From: CAYFFO01 sp964342485
GTDB lineage: Bacteria > Chloroflexota > Dehalococcoidia > Lucifugimonadales > CAJWER01
Direction of reading: 5' to 3'
Assembly (NCBI GenBank): GCA_964342485.1
Contig: CAYFFO010000013.1
Span: 1 to 47,818 of the forward strand
DNA length: 47,818 bases
Positions 1 through 7,730 of the stretch are shown here, in pieces (the stretch's first letter is position 1; every line of letters starts with the position of its first letter). The position numbers and the translations under genes were made by a program. The notes under the pieces were generated by a model. That model had not been told where the DNA came from and ran no database searches. It saw only the letters and a program-made list of their open reading frames with translations.

Positions 1-639
1 CATTTCTATAAAATGTCGCCAAGCACGAACATTTCCGGTCACAAATATCTTGGTCTCGGTTGCATTAGGAAGGACAGCTCTGGCTGCTTGGCGCACTGCC
101 TTACGTCGGTCCCAGGGTGTTGGGAACAAATTTTCAGGGATTACTTTTTCAAGAGTGTCAACAAGGTTCTGGTAGCTTTTGGATGCATGATTAATTGCAT
201 CCTTTAAAATGTTTTTTGATTCTTCACTTTCTGACATTGATATCCCAGGGGGCATAACAAAAGGGCTATCTGCTTCGTCAACAAATCGTTGTGATCGTTG
301 ACTATATGCAAATCCTGCTCTATGTCTTACTAGTTCGTGAGTAAGGCTACGTGATACTCCTGTAAAAACGAATCCATAATTTACGTGCTCAAACACACTA
401 CCGTCACCTTTGGCAAGTAAGTTTGTTACAAAATCTTCTATATACTTCCGTCCTCTTCCAAAGCTCATATAACAGAGCCTTGCTGATACTTCGACTATCG
501 CAGACGATTCATCTTTGCCTGAACGAATGCTGTCTGGTATACCCGGTAAATTTTCATCAGATAGCAAATTAGCTATCTGTTCCCAGTCCACTGTCGGTTT
601 TGATACCAAGTAAATTTTCGGTTCTGTTGCGTAGTCCAT
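1..639 (-). CDS. thyX: FAD-dependent thymidylate synthase, C-terminus cut by window edge
   Basis: Makes dTMP from dUMP using methylene-tetrahydrofolate and FAD/NADPH; it replaces ThyA. The open frame gives 213 residues from ATG at 639 and runs off the window at base 1. I recognise it from the family core: HELVRHRAGFAYSQRSQRF (about residues 95-113), the SVFEHVNYGF segment before it, and the late AVLPNATETKIFVTGN and AWRHFIEM segments. The signature is RHR followed by eight residues before the serine, one more than the usual RHRX7S. The end of the protein should lie just outside the window. It begins 5 bases after the E2 stop codon on the same strand, so it is probably the last visible gene of the PDH operon. 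The family call is secure; co-transcription is inferred from spacing. Confidence 0.93.
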   Translation of the reverse strand, partial: MDYATEPKIYLVSKPTVDWEQIANLLSDENLPGIPDSIRSGKDESSAIVEVSARLCYMSFGRGRKYIEDFVTNLLAKGDGSVFEHVNYGFVFTGVSRSLTHELVRHRAGFAYSQRSQRFVDEADSPFVMPPGISMSESEESKNILKDAINHASKSYQNLVDTLEKVIPENLFPTPWDRRKAVRQAARAVLPNATETKIFVTGNVRAWRHFIEM

Positions 640-644
640 ATGGG

Positions 645-2000
645 TTAAATTACAAGGGTCATTGGGTTTTCAAGTCGTTGCTTGATATCCAATATGAACT
701 TAGCTCCCTCCGCTCCGTCGGTGACTCTATGGTCAGCTGAAAGCGTAGCGTTCATCATTTTAGCAACGGCCACATCGCCGTCTTTTACTATAGCTTGTTC
801 AGCTACTGATCCTACTGCTAGCATCGCAGATTGTGGAGGCAGAATAATAGCAATAAAACTAGAGACATCAAACATTCCCAGATTACTTATGGAAAAAGTT
901 CCTTCAGTATATTCCTGTGGGCGCAGTGTACCTCCTTTGCTCCTGGCTACGAGGTCTTTACTGGCAGTTGAAATATCTTTAACACTTTTGTTATTGCATT
1001 CCATTATAGCTGGCACAATCAGACCTTCTTCTTCAGCAATAGCAATACCTATGTTAATAGAAGAATTTATTAGCACGCCGTCTTCTTTAAAGGATGCATT
1101 GAATTTCGGGTGTAAATTAAGTGCATCGACACATGCTTTTATTACTAGGTCGTTCACGCTAATTCGAACACCTTCAGATTCTAAAGAAGAATTTATCTGA
1201 TTACGAAGATCCATAGCTTCGGTCATGTTGATTTCAGTAGAAACATAATAATGGGGAGTTTGTTGCTTACTTTGTACGGTGACCCTTGCAATCTGTTGAC
1301 GCATCCTCGAAAGAGGTAATTTATCCCCTGTATCTTTTGAAACCGGTATATCTGTGTCTGTTGTTGCATCGGAAATTGGAGGAATTTGTACGGGTTCCTT
1401 AATATCAGCTGTTGAAACATCCTCAATATCTTGCTTTGAGTCAGTATCATTTTCACTGGAAGTTATATTTGCGGATGGAGTAAAAGACAGAACGTCTTTT
1501 TTTGTAATACGTCCCCCAGGACCAGTTCCTTTTACCAGGGACAAGTTAATTCCTTTTTCATTTGCCAATCTCTGGGCTACAGGTGATGCACGAAGAATTC
1601 CTTCCTGATTTGTGGCTTCTTCTTTAACCGGTTCAGGTTCACTAACTGGCTCGTCAGCCGGCGCTGATGCCGGTTTGGACTCAGTAACGTCCGATACTTT
1701 ATTTTCTTCGAGTTCTACTGAATCTATGAGAGAAACATTTTCTAATTCAGCGATCTCTTCGTCTGGTTCCCCAACGATTGCGATAGCTTGTCCTACAGGT
1801 ACGGTCGTGCCTTCAGGTACAACTATCTTTTTCAATATACCCGTTGCGGTGCTTTCAAATTCGACTACAGCTTTGTCGGTCTCAATTTCTGCAATCGCTT
1901 GGCCAGTTGCTACAGATGCTCCTTCTTGTGAGAGCCAACGTACTACTGTGCCTTCTTCCATATCGTAACCCATTTGCGGCATGTTAAGTTGTGTGGCCAG
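645..2000 (-). CDS. pdhC: Dihydrolipoamide acyltransferase, E2 of pyruvate dehydrogenase
   Basis: E2 core of the pyruvate dehydrogenase complex; transfers acetyl groups from lipoyl-lysine to CoA. Numbered from ATG 1982 (445 residues): lipoyl domain 1-72 with ETDKA (lipoyl Lys37); acidic/Pro-Ala linker about 75-127; peripheral-subunit-binding domain about 129-167 (RASPVAQRLA ... GPGGRITKKDV); second acidic linker; catalytic domain 221-445 ending in DHRVTDG (His418, Asp422). The start is uncertain. From ATG 1982 the first beta strand of the lipoyl domain is missing. Reading from CTG at 2000 adds LATQLN before MPQMG, which fits the family (usually MAxxVxMPQMG), and CTG sits 6 bases after GGGGGA. 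I therefore give 2000 as the likely start. Lies 18 bases after the E1beta stop. Confidence 0.93.
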   Translation of the reverse strand: MATQLNMPQMGYDMEEGTVVRWLSQEGASVATGQAIAEIETDKAVVEFESTATGILKKIVVPEGTTVPVGQAIAIVGEPDEEIAELENVSLIDSVELEENKVSDVTESKPASAPADEPVSEPEPVKEEATNQEGILRASPVAQRLANEKGINLSLVKGTGPGGRITKKDVLSFTPSANITSSENDTDSKQDIEDVSTADIKEPVQIPPISDATTDTDIPVSKDTGDKLPLSRMRQQIARVTVQSKQQTPHYYVSTEINMTEAMDLRNQINSSLESEGVRISVNDLVIKACVDALNLHPKFNASFKEDGVLINSSINIGIAIAEEEGLIVPAIMECNNKSVKDISTASKDLVARSKGGTLRPQEYTEGTFSISNLGMFDVSSFIAIILPPQSAMLAVGSVAEQAIVKDGDVAVAKMMNATLSADHRVTDGAEGAKFILDIKQRLENPMTLVI

Positions 2001-2018
2001 TTTAGGTCCCCCTATCTC

Positions 2019-2996
2019 CTATATACGGTAAAGTTTATTAATAGATTCTACTATTTTTTCAGCTGTTGGTAGAGTTGCTGCTTCTAGAGTGCCGTTATAA
2101 GGTGCGGGAACTTCTAATCCTCCGACTCTTCCAACGGGACCATCTAGATAATCAAAAGCTTCTTCCTGAATAGTGCTTGCTATTTCTGCTGACATTCCAC
2201 CAGTCCGCCAGAATTCTTCTATCACAATTGCTCTATTCGTTTTTTTAACTGATTCAAGTACTGTATCATGATCAATTGGCCTGAGGGTACGAAGATCAAC
2301 GATTTCTGCTTCTATACCTTTATCAGCCAGAATTTCAGCAGCTTCCATTGCTACATGTACCATCCGAGAATATGCTACAAGAGTGATGTCGGAACCAATA
2401 CGCTTTATTTTAGCTTGTCCAAATGGGATCTTATAGGGAGTATCCGGCACTTCGCCTTTAACTCTATATAGTAGAGAATGTTCTGCAAATAAAACAGGAT
2501 CTTCGTCTTCAATTGATGTCCTTAAAAGGCCTAGAGCATCATACGGATCTGACGGTACTGCGACCTTTAAACCTGGAACTGTCGCGAACCATACTTCGAG
2601 GCATTGAGAATGTGTGGCGCCTAGTTGACTTCCGCCACCGGTTACAGTTCGAATTACCATTGGAACATTGATTTGTCCATTAGACATGTACCTGAGTTTG
2701 GCAGCATGATTAACAACTTGATCCATTCCCAAGAGCAAAAAATTCACAGTCATAATTTCTACTATAGGTCTGAGGCCACCCAGTGCAGATCCTATTGCAG
2801 TTCCTATCATTGCTGATTCTGATATAGGGCTATCTATAATACGGTCTGGGCCAAATTTGTCTAACATGCCACTTGTTACAGCATATGGACCTTTAAAGGT
2901 ACCTATGTCTTCCCCAATCATAAAAACGCGCTCATCTTCTTCGAGCGCTTCAACAAGTCCTCGGCTTATAGCTTCTCTGAGCATTATTGCTGTCAT
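2019..2996 (-). CDS. pdhB: Pyruvate dehydrogenase E1 component, beta subunit
   Basis: Beta subunit of the thiamine-diphosphate-dependent E1 heterotetramer, which decarboxylates pyruvate and reductively acetylates E2. 325 residues, the usual length. Family segments visible: MIGEDIGTFKGPYAVT (about 26-41), DSPISESAMIGTAIGSALGGLRP (about 55-77), MDQVVNHAAKLRYMSNGQ (about 91-108), GATHSQCLEVWFATVPGLKV, and the C-terminal transketolase domain with EIVDLRTLRPID and VIEEFWRTGG. It starts at ATG 2996, 27 bases below the E1alpha stop. The substrate is inferred from the full E3-E1a-E1b-E2 cluster. A branched-chain or acetoin version cannot be excluded by sequence alone, but the E1beta type is the pyruvate/acetoin one. 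Confidence 0.94.
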   Translation of the reverse strand: MTAIMLREAISRGLVEALEEDERVFMIGEDIGTFKGPYAVTSGMLDKFGPDRIIDSPISESAMIGTAIGSALGGLRPIVEIMTVNFLLLGMDQVVNHAAKLRYMSNGQINVPMVIRTVTGGGSQLGATHSQCLEVWFATVPGLKVAVPSDPYDALGLLRTSIEDEDPVLFAEHSLLYRVKGEVPDTPYKIPFGQAKIKRIGSDITLVAYSRMVHVAMEAAEILADKGIEAEIVDLRTLRPIDHDTVLESVKKTNRAIVIEEFWRTGGMSAEIASTIQEEAFDYLDGPVGRVGGLEVPAPYNGTLEAATLPTAEKIVESINKLYRI

Positions 2997-3023
2997 TTTA
3001 TCTTGAAGCTTTTCCTATTAATT

Positions 3024-3998
3024 TTATTTATTTGGGCCGTAAACATTTTCATATAAAGATTCTATTGGTGGTTCAGGGCTTTCTTCTGCAAATTTTGTTG
3101 CTTCTGCAACAATTTGGGCTACTTTTTCGTCAATACCTGCAATGTCTTGTTCGTCTACTAATCCTTGGGAGAGTGATGATTCTTTAAAGGTCTTTATAGG
3201 ATCCTTTGCACGCCATTGTTCTATCTCTTCAGATTCCCTATATGCCTGGGGATCCTGTACTGAATGTCCGACAAAACGATAGGTCATTGCTTCAATAAAT
3301 ACAGGGCCCCCGCCTTTACGGATAATTTCTAGAGCTTCATTGGTCGCTTCTTGAATTGCCAAAACGTCCATTCCATCAACCTGAGCTGCCCTAATCCTAT
3401 ATGAATCAGCTGATAAATATATATCGCGTCCACCAGCATGGGTACGTTCTACGTGGGTACCCATACCATAAAGATTATTTTCCAGAAAGAAAATTATCGG
3501 CAGATTCCATAGTGATGCTAGGTTTAAAGATTCATGGAATTCGCCTTGACTCACTGCTCCATCTCCGAAAAAACAAACAACAGCTCTATCCTCTGACCTG
3601 TATTTTATTGAATGTCCGAGTCCCACAGCTATTGGCAATTGACCACCTACTATTGCGTGTCCTCCCATGAATCCACGCGACACGTCAAACAGATGCATTG
3701 ATCCGCCTTTACCTCCACTGCTTCCGGTAACTTTGCCGAGTAATTCTGCCATAACAGTGTTGGGGTGCATTCCCCTTGCGAGTGCATGTCCATGGTCTCT
3801 GTAGTGAGTTATAATATAATCGTCTTCACGTAGGCTAGAAACTGCTCCAACCGCTATGGCTTCTTCCCCAATATATAAGTGAAGAAAGCCTTTAATTTTG
3901 CCTTCCATATATAGCCGTCCACTTTGTTCTTCAAATCTGCGGATCAGCAACATTTGTTCATATAAGGAGCAAATGCTATTTTTGTCCAGATTATTCAT
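3024..3998 (-). CDS. pdhA: Pyruvate dehydrogenase E1 component, alpha subunit
   Basis: Alpha subunit of E1; it carries most of the thiamine diphosphate site. 324 residues. The TPP motif runs from GDG at 145-147 to ENN at 173-175 (GDGAVSQGEFHESLNLASLW in between). Upstream are HYRDHGHALARG (about 65-76) and GKGGSMHLFD (about 96-105), both typical of this family. The phosphorylation-loop-like region YRFVGHSVQDPQAYR lies about 242-256. The start codon at 3998 touches the stop codon of the E3 gene (3999-4001), so the two are translationally adjacent in one operon. Confidence 0.95.
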   Translation of the reverse strand: MNNLDKNSICSLYEQMLLIRRFEEQSGRLYMEGKIKGFLHLYIGEEAIAVGAVSSLREDDYIITHYRDHGHALARGMHPNTVMAELLGKVTGSSGGKGGSMHLFDVSRGFMGGHAIVGGQLPIAVGLGHSIKYRSEDRAVVCFFGDGAVSQGEFHESLNLASLWNLPIIFFLENNLYGMGTHVERTHAGGRDIYLSADSYRIRAAQVDGMDVLAIQEATNEALEIIRKGGGPVFIEAMTYRFVGHSVQDPQAYRESEEIEQWRAKDPIKTFKESSLSQGLVDEQDIAGIDEKVAQIVAEATKFAEESPEPPIESLYENVYGPNK

Positions 3999-5390
3999 CT
4001 ATTGATTAGCTCTGTAAATGTGTATTGCTTCTCCGGTTGAATCTAACGCTGCTTCTTTAATCGATTCCGAGATTGTTGGATGTGGATGAATAAGCCATCC
4101 GAGTTCCCTATCGGTACTTTCTAGCATCCTTGCCATGGATAGCTCTCCAAGTAATTCAGTTACTTCCGGACCAACCATATGTGCTCCTAGAATGTCTCCA
4201 ATTTCAGCTTCAAGTACTAATTTAACCATGCCTTCGGCTTCGTTCATACCCAGAGCTTTCCCATTTGCTGCAATTGGGAACTTACCAATACGAACTTCAT
4301 ATCCTTGTTCAGTTGCTTGTTTTTCTGTAAGTCCAAAACTTGCGATTTGAGGCTTGCAGTAAATTGCTCTTGGGACAATACCGTAATCTATTGGCTGCGG
4401 GTCTAAACCGGCAATATGCTCAACCGCAGTAACAGCTTGTGCTGAAGCTACGTGGGCCAGCAACATTTTACCAGTCACATCTCCAATAGCATATATACCA
4501 GGCACACTTGTTTCCATCTGGTCGTTAACGGATATAAAATCTTTTTCAGTATCTATCCCTAATTCTTCAATCCCAATATTTGTGATATTACCTTGAGTGC
4601 CAATAGCAACCAGTATTTTGTCACATTTAACTATAGTTGTATCTGTGTCATTACTTATGGTTACTGTAGTTTCGGATTCCGATATTTCTACATTCACAAC
4701 TTTGGAAGAGGTGATTGATTTGATCCCTTTCTTCAAGAAGGAGCGCTCCAGAAGTTTACTGGATTCCTCGTCTTCATTTGGAATTATACGGGGCATAAGT
4801 TCGACTAATGTCACCTCTGATCCGTATGTATTCCATACGTACCCAAATTCTACCCCTGTTGCACCAGCTCCAACGATAACAACTCGCTTGGGCACCTCTT
4901 TAAGTGCAAGAGCATCTCTACTAGTGATTATCGTATTTCCATCTATTGGAAGTCCTTGGATTTCACGGAATGTGGCTCCTGTTGCAATAATTATATTTTC
5001 AGAAGAAATACGTTGCTCGTTTACACTAATCGTATTGCTATCTATCAAAGTACCTTCACCTTTTATCACTGTGACACCATTCCGACTTAACAAAAGGTCG
5101 ATACCGGAAGTCAATTTAGTGACAACGTTTCTACTGCGATCCACAGCTTTAGAATAGTCATACTGAATATTATCTGCACTTATCCCAAATTCTTCAGAAT
5201 TTTTGAACAGATTCACAACTTCTGAATTTCTTATTAGTGCTTTACTAGGTATACATCCCCAGTTCAAGCAAACACCGCCAATTTCACTCTTCTCTACTAG
5301 AAGTGTTTTTAATCCCAGCTGAGCTGACCGAATTGCAGCAACATATCCACCTGGTCCACTACCTAATACAATCACATTAAAATCAGACAA
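3999..5390 (-). CDS. lpdA: Dihydrolipoamide dehydrogenase, E3
   Basis: FAD enzyme that reoxidises the E2 lipoyl group and makes NADH. 463 residues. FAD-binding GSGPGG (10-15); redox-active disulfide in GGVCLNWGCIPSK (Cys41 and Cys46); NAD-binding GAGATGVEFGY about 175-185; second FAD motif YAIGDVTG about 300; C-terminal catalytic His437 and Glu442 in HPHPTISES. The start is TTG at 5390 with GAGGA seven bases upstream. First gene of the E3-E1a-E1b-E2-thyX run, preceded by about 500 bases with no large gene, so the operon promoter should lie there. Confidence 0.95.
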   Translation of the reverse strand: MSDFNVIVLGSGPGGYVAAIRSAQLGLKTLLVEKSEIGGVCLNWGCIPSKALIRNSEVVNLFKNSEEFGISADNIQYDYSKAVDRSRNVVTKLTSGIDLLLSRNGVTVIKGEGTLIDSNTISVNEQRISSENIIIATGATFREIQGLPIDGNTIITSRDALALKEVPKRVVIVGAGATGVEFGYVWNTYGSEVTLVELMPRIIPNEDEESSKLLERSFLKKGIKSITSSKVVNVEISESETTVTISNDTDTTIVKCDKILVAIGTQGNITNIGIEELGIDTEKDFISVNDQMETSVPGIYAIGDVTGKMLLAHVASAQAVTAVEHIAGLDPQPIDYGIVPRAIYCKPQIASFGLTEKQATEQGYEVRIGKFPIAANGKALGMNEAEGMVKLVLEAEIGDILGAHMVGPEVTELLGELSMARMLESTDRELGWLIHPHPTISESIKEAALDSTGEAIHIYRANQ

Positions 5391-5428
5391 AAGATATTCC
5401 TCACATAGTTTTTATTTTTAAAGAGTAT

Positions 5429-5455
5429 ATTTTACACTATCAGTCTGGCTATCTA
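5429..5455 (-). promoter_or_regulatory. Possible sigma70-like promoter for the PDH operon
   Basis: On the minus strand TTAGAT, 16 bases, then TAAAAT (plus-strand ATTTTA at 5429-5434). Transcription would begin near 5422 and leave a 5' leader of about 30 bases before the lpdA TTG start. Matches to consensus are only moderate, and the element overlaps the stop codon of the small 5453-5539 frame. Weak evidence. Confidence 0.28.
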
Positions 5456-5539
5456 AACGGATATGGTAAATGTCATCACCATTAATGCCAACCCAATTGT
5501 TAAGATTGTAACCCATTTTGGAGGCGAATTGGTTCTCAT
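5453..5539 (-). CDS. Possible 28-residue single-pass membrane peptide
   Basis: Short frame from ATG 5539 to TAG 5453, reading MRTNSPPKW followed by about 19 hydrophobic residues (VTILTIGLALMVMTFTISV). This is the shape of a small membrane protein: a short polar N-terminus with Lys/Trp at the interface and one helix. No clear Shine-Dalgarno. It lies 62 bases upstream of lpdA on the same strand. AT-rich DNA makes hydrophobic frames by chance, so this is only a candidate. Confidence 0.25.
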   Translation of the reverse strand: MRTNSPPKWVTILTIGLALMVMTFTISV

Positions 5540-5642
5540 GGTAGAATATATTTGCAGCCAATCCCTGTGGGATGGTGAGCGTAGATTTATTGAAAATTCA
5601 ATTCGGATTTTTTGACACTAATTTTGTTAAATATCCGGGTTT

Positions 5643-5688
5643 GTACAATCAAGCTCCCCTCACAGGATTTAAAAGGGAGGTTTTGTAC
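5643..5688. repeat. Nested imperfect hairpin between divergent operons
   Basis: Outer arms GTACAA (5643-5648) and TTGTAC (5683-5688); inner arms CTCCC (5654-5658) and GGGAG (5675-5679); internal asymmetry and a 16-base apical loop. It could fold as RNA on either strand or act as a protein-binding site. No T-tract follows, so it is not an obvious terminator. I do not recognise it as a known riboswitch class. Confidence 0.4.
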
Positions 5689-5908
5689 CAAAGAGTATTT
5701 GACGGTGTTTTCTTGTCTTGAATTGTATTGAGTTATTTTTTGATTCAAGAGTAGCAATAATCGTTTTTGGCATACTCGGATTTTTTGCTAATTTTCATTT
5801 GATTAACAAAAGCACAACTATTTTGATCGATATATTCAATTGCATTTTTGGCTGGTAGAGGACATTTTAATAAGTTTAGAATCAATATTTATTTATGGAT
5901 TTAACTAA

Positions 5909-6805
5909 GTGAATAAACCACTCTCAAAAAAATCTAAAATCGGGATCGTCGGTGCAGGGGTACTCGGTAAAGTTCTTGCGTCAGTTCTTTCTGAAAACGA
6001 TTATCTAGTGGCTGCAGTGTCTAGCCGTTCACTATCTTCATCTGAAGAACTGGCTCATTTAGTGGATAATGTCGAGGTTTGTGCAGACCCAGATGAAGTA
6101 TCTAGTTTGTCTGATGTGGTGTTTGTGACCACACCCGATGATTTAATAAAGCAAGTTGTATTATCAGTAGATTGGAAAAAAACTCACACAGTAATTCATT
6201 GTTCTGGCGCGCTATCTCTTGATGTCCTATCGTCTGCTTTTAAAAAAGGAGCTCGTGTCGGGGCTTTCCATCCGATGCAGGCATTTGCGGCTGTGGAAAA
6301 TGGGATAAAGAGTATACCTGGAACTACTTTTGGTATTGAAGGAGATGAAGTGATTCAACAATACCTTGCTGATACAGCTCGTGCTATTGGAGGATATCCA
6401 ATATTCTTAAAGGCAGAGGATAAGGTCTTGTATCACTTATCTGGCGTTATGCTTGGAGGCATTTTGTCTGGAGTTGGGGCCACCGCAGCTCAGTTATGGG
6501 AACACCTAGGAATGGAACGAACTGATGGGTTAAGAGCATTAATGCCTATAATGCGCCAAGTTTCGATCAACCTGTCTTCACAAGGGATTCCCGAAGGTAT
6601 TGCCGGTCCTTATGCAAGGGGTGATGTAGGTACAATCCGAAAACATTTACAAGTCTTAGCTGCTCGGGCGCCTGACGTTTTGCCTCTTTATTGCAATATG
6701 GCTTTGTCTAGTTTGCCTTTTGCGCTTGAGAAAGGGACTCTTACCGAGGAGAGGGCTTCTGAAATCTATAATTTGCTAGAAGAATCTTTGGGTAGGACAA
6801 GATAG
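5909..6805 (+). CDS. Rossmann-like / DUF2520 reductase, probable PanG-type ketopantoate reductase
   Basis: 298 residues. N-terminal Rossmann fold with GIVGAGVLGKVLASVL (about 12-27), then VFVTTPDDLI (about 70-79), then SGALS and GAFHPMQAF (about 120-128) typical of the Rossmann-like plus DUF2520 family (COG5495). The C-terminal helical DUF2520 half follows. Members of this family sit with panB/panC in many bacteria, and PanG, described as an alternative ketopantoate reductase in Francisella, is as I recall of this type. Here it starts the panB-panC cluster, and no panE/ilvC-like gene is visible, so a ketopantoate-to-pantoate role is the natural inference. Start is GTG at 5909, immediately after an in-frame TAA at 5906. 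Confidence 0.75.
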   Translation: MNKPLSKKSKIGIVGAGVLGKVLASVLSENDYLVAAVSSRSLSSSEELAHLVDNVEVCADPDEVSSLSDVVFVTTPDDLIKQVVLSVDWKKTHTVIHCSGALSLDVLSSAFKKGARVGAFHPMQAFAAVENGIKSIPGTTFGIEGDEVIQQYLADTARAIGGYPIFLKAEDKVLYHLSGVMLGGILSGVGATAAQLWEHLGMERTDGLRALMPIMRQVSINLSSQGIPEGIAGPYARGDVGTIRKHLQVLAARAPDVLPLYCNMALSSLPFALEKGTLTEERASEIYNLLEESLGRTR

Positions 6806-6831
6806 CAGAAGAAATTTCATTGAGGGATGCG

Positions 6832-7674
6832 ATGAAGGTTACAACCGATATTCTTATGCAAAAGAAAAAGTCGGGAGACAAAATAACAGTGCTTACTTGC
6901 TACGATTATCCCACAGCCGTATGGCAGGATTCTTGTGGGGTCGATATAGTTTTTGTTGGTGATAGTGTGGGTACCAATATATTGGGATACAGTAGTGAAA
7001 AAGAAGTAACTGTCGAAGATATGGCTCATCATTTGCGTGCAGTAAAACGCGGGATTGACAGCGCATATTTACTTGTAGATCTTCCCTATAATTCTTATGA
7101 GAGTGAAAAATCCGCTTTGAAGAATGCTTCTTATTTGATCTCACTGGGTGCTGATGGAGTAAAATTAGAAGGGTTTAAACCAGATATCGTTAGTTATCTG
7201 GTTAGCCATGGTATAGATGTGTGCAGCCATCTTGGACTTACCCCACAATTTCATGATCAGAAAAGGTTTAAAGCAACCACTGCTGTAGATGCTATGAAAT
7301 TGATTGATCAGTCTATGAAATTACAGGAATCCGGGGCATGGAGCATCGTTTACGAATTGGTACCTGAAGAAGTTGCTAAGGAATCCTCAATTCGGCTCAC
7401 TATTCCGACTATAGGGATTGGGGCCGGAAGATTTACTGATGGTCAAGTTTTGGTAATAACGGATATGCTTGGCATAAATGATCTTGATTTTAGACATGTT
7501 ACAAAATTTGGTGATTTAAAAACTCAATCGATTAGAGCTATTGAGCAATATGTTTCTTCAGTTACTGCAGGATACTTTCCGGGAGAATCTAATATTAAAC
7601 ATCTATCTGATTTGGAAAACCAATCTTTTAAAAAGATGTTGTTGGAATGCAAACCGATGGATAAAATCGAGTAA
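6832..7674 (+). CDS. panB: 3-methyl-2-oxobutanoate hydroxymethyltransferase
   Basis: First committed step of pantothenate synthesis: 2-oxoisovalerate plus methylene-tetrahydrofolate gives ketopantoate. (beta/alpha)8 fold with LTCYDYPTA near the N-terminus, the Mg-binding VFVGDSVGTN, GADGVKLEG, the HLGLTPQ segment and IPTIGIGAG. A frame is open from TTG 6820, but GAGGG (6822-6826) sits five bases before ATG 6832, so I take 6832 as the start, giving 280 residues, close to the usual 265-280. About 26 bases separate it from the reductase stop. Confidence 0.95.
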   Translation: MKVTTDILMQKKKSGDKITVLTCYDYPTAVWQDSCGVDIVFVGDSVGTNILGYSSEKEVTVEDMAHHLRAVKRGIDSAYLLVDLPYNSYESEKSALKNASYLISLGADGVKLEGFKPDIVSYLVSHGIDVCSHLGLTPQFHDQKRFKATTAVDAMKLIDQSMKLQESGAWSIVYELVPEEVAKESSIRLTIPTIGIGAGRFTDGQVLVITDMLGINDLDFRHVTKFGDLKTQSIRAIEQYVSSVTAGYFPGESNIKHLSDLENQSFKKMLLECKPMDKIE

Positions 7675-7730
7675 GTTGTTTTGAAAATATTAATTTACCG
7701 GTTCTTTTACTCAATACCACTTTAAATTCA

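Larger units (their letters stand above)
5391..5908. other. 518-bp divergent intergenic region (pdh / pan operons)
   Basis: No large coding frame. It separates the minus-strand PDH operon from the plus-strand pantothenate operon, so it should hold both promoters. I see a possible minus-strand promoter, a nested imperfect hairpin at 5643-5688, and a 28-codon hydrophobic minus-strand frame at 5453-5539 (all listed separately). The rest is AT-rich, and I see no tRNA or recognised riboswitch. Confidence 0.6.

Noticed and set aside
682..1968. Long plus-strand open frames opposite the E2 gene
   Set aside because: They are antisense shadows of a secure E2 gene; Ser/Thr/Ile-rich with no family features.
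6820..6831. TTG 6820 as panB start
   Set aside because: The GAGGG that would be the ribosome site lies inside this extension and is ideally placed for ATG 6832.
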